Both the position numbers and the translations under genes were made by a program. A stretch of 64,000 nt of DNA from Clostridiales bacterium (GTDB lineage Bacteria > Bacillota > Clostridia > Christensenellales > Borkfalkiaceae): positions 1 to 64,000 of the forward strand of contig SVIB01000006.1 of NCBI GenBank assembly GCA_015055505.1. Reading direction: 5' to 3'. The notes under the pieces are model-generated. The model was not told the origin of the DNA. It made no database searches and saw only the letters and a program-made list of their open reading frames with translations. This document shows, in pieces, positions 63,423 through 64,000 of the stretch. Within the stretch, counting starts at the first letter, position 1; each line of letters opens with the position of its first letter.

Positions 63423-64000
63423 ATGGCTCAAGTCAATAAGACTCAAAAGACTTTAGAATTTAAAGATCTTTTTTATATCTTTAAGAAAAATTTAATTGTA
63501 GAAATCCTTATTTTCGTGGCTGTTTTGATAGTGGGTGTCTTATATACTTATATGAACACTGATTACTATATGGCTCAATCTCACGTAGTAATTAAAGCCG
63601 AGGTTACGAGCGGATCGGAATATAACGATACCGTTCTCTCGAAGATGTATCTTACGACCGTCTCCAGTCTTTTAAAGAAAGATCCTATCGTAGACAGAGC
63701 AAAACAAATTTACGGTAGCGACGATATTTATGCGGGAAACATAAGCGTAACGTACGAAGAGGATAACTTATTGCTCGACGTTTTCTATAAAGATTACAAC
63801 GACGTAAAAGCAAAGGAAAAACTTGAGGCGATACTAAACGCGTGTGAAGATTTCTCCGCAAACGCAGGCGCTTTCCCCGCTAATATTCAAGTAGTAAACG
63901 TAAGTTACGAAACCAAAGTATACTCTGCGTCGGACGATAGAAAAATAGTTATTTTAGCAGGACTTGCAGCCGTTCTTTGCGTAGGCGCGTACGTAATTCT
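63423..64000 (+). CDS. Wzz/YveK-type polysaccharide chain-length protein (3' end outside window)
   Basis: ATG 63423 with AGGAGAAAG upstream; the frame is open to the window edge (192 codons). It opens with KTLEFKDLFYIFKKNLIVEI, a membrane helix (~27-47, ILIFVAVLIVGVLYTYMNT), an extracytoplasmic domain (YYMAQSHVVIKAEVTSGSEY, SNLLKKDPIVDRAKQIYG-like), then a second helix beginning KIVILAGLAAVLCVGAYV. This is the capsule/exopolysaccharide Wzz layout, usually next to a tyrosine kinase. The phosphatase at 34767 may act in the same system. Confidence 0.85.
   Translation, partial: MAQVNKTQKTLEFKDLFYIFKKNLIVEILIFVAVLIVGVLYTYMNTDYYMAQSHVVIKAEVTSGSEYNDTVLSKMYLTTVSSLLKKDPIVDRAKQIYGSDDIYAGNISVTYEEDNLLLDVFYKDYNDVKAKEKLEAILNACEDFSANAGAFPANIQVVNVSYETKVYSASDDRKIVILAGLAAVLCVGAYVI

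Overview
The window looks like a low-GC Gram-positive (Firmicutes/Clostridia-type) chromosome. It has spoIVA with a sigma-E-like promoter and a cwlD-type amidase, both endospore genes. It also has lipoproteins with Gram-positive lipoboxes, a Met T-box leader, GGAGG ribosome binding sites and many sigma-A promoters with 16-17 bp spacers. Very large Cys/His-repeat surface proteins suggest an uncultured gut-type clostridium; that last point is inference.

Layout. 1-6381: 3' part of a giant repeat protein whose start lies outside the window. 6466-7676: rpsF-ssb-rpsR operon. 7915-11398: two paralogous Na/Pi-cotransporter genes with a nearly identical 3' end. 11446-12159: cwlD-like amidase (minus strand). 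12259-12360: five DnaA-box-like 9-mers. 12537-15113: UvrD-type helicase with an internal DEDDh exonuclease. 15248-17347: type III glutamine synthetase. 17344-18175: dense structured repeats. 18328-33749: a small membrane protein, then three lipoproteins (3489, 677 and 547 aa) rich in CxxC repeats; the first and second have a shared leader element. 34137-34698: XRE regulator and divergent membrane protein. 34767-38013: low-molecular-weight phosphatase, Wzy-like polymerase/ligase, MGDG-synthase-like glycosyltransferase. 38095-42399: DUF512, der and spoIVA. 43979-50529: one seven-gene operon (radical SAM, DUF2344, RNase G, acyl-ACP thioesterase, ABC ATPase, permease, HNH protein). 50635-51808: SPFH protein and a small ribbon-helix-helix-like protein. 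51860-52995: two small envelope genes (minus). 53153-56627: ABC-F, RlmA-type methyltransferase, gap. 57269-57637: small lipoprotein (minus). 57820-60680: metNIQ under a Met T-box (minus). 60828-63303: unknown clostridial protein, small genes and queT behind a candidate preQ1-I riboswitch. 63423-64000: start of a Wzz/YveK-type polysaccharide gene.

The most unusual signal is a set of interspersed, structured repeats at 17344-18175, 33899-34026, 56624-57195 and 61709-62143. Copies keep their base pairing while the paired bases differ, in at least four separate helices, which is the signature of selection on a folded RNA or single-stranded DNA. Several copies begin exactly on the stop codon of the gene upstream (glnN, gap, the 60828 gene) or abut the stop of a convergent gene. 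I recognise no named family. ORFs read through these repeats are artefacts.

Second-tier signals are the DnaA-box cluster, a shared leader element with a downstream terminator ahead of the giant lipoproteins, a dispersed AATAATCGACTTATAG-like motif, the helicase-exonuclease fusion, and a nested palindrome in the metQ terminator. All assignments come from reading the sequence; no database search was run.
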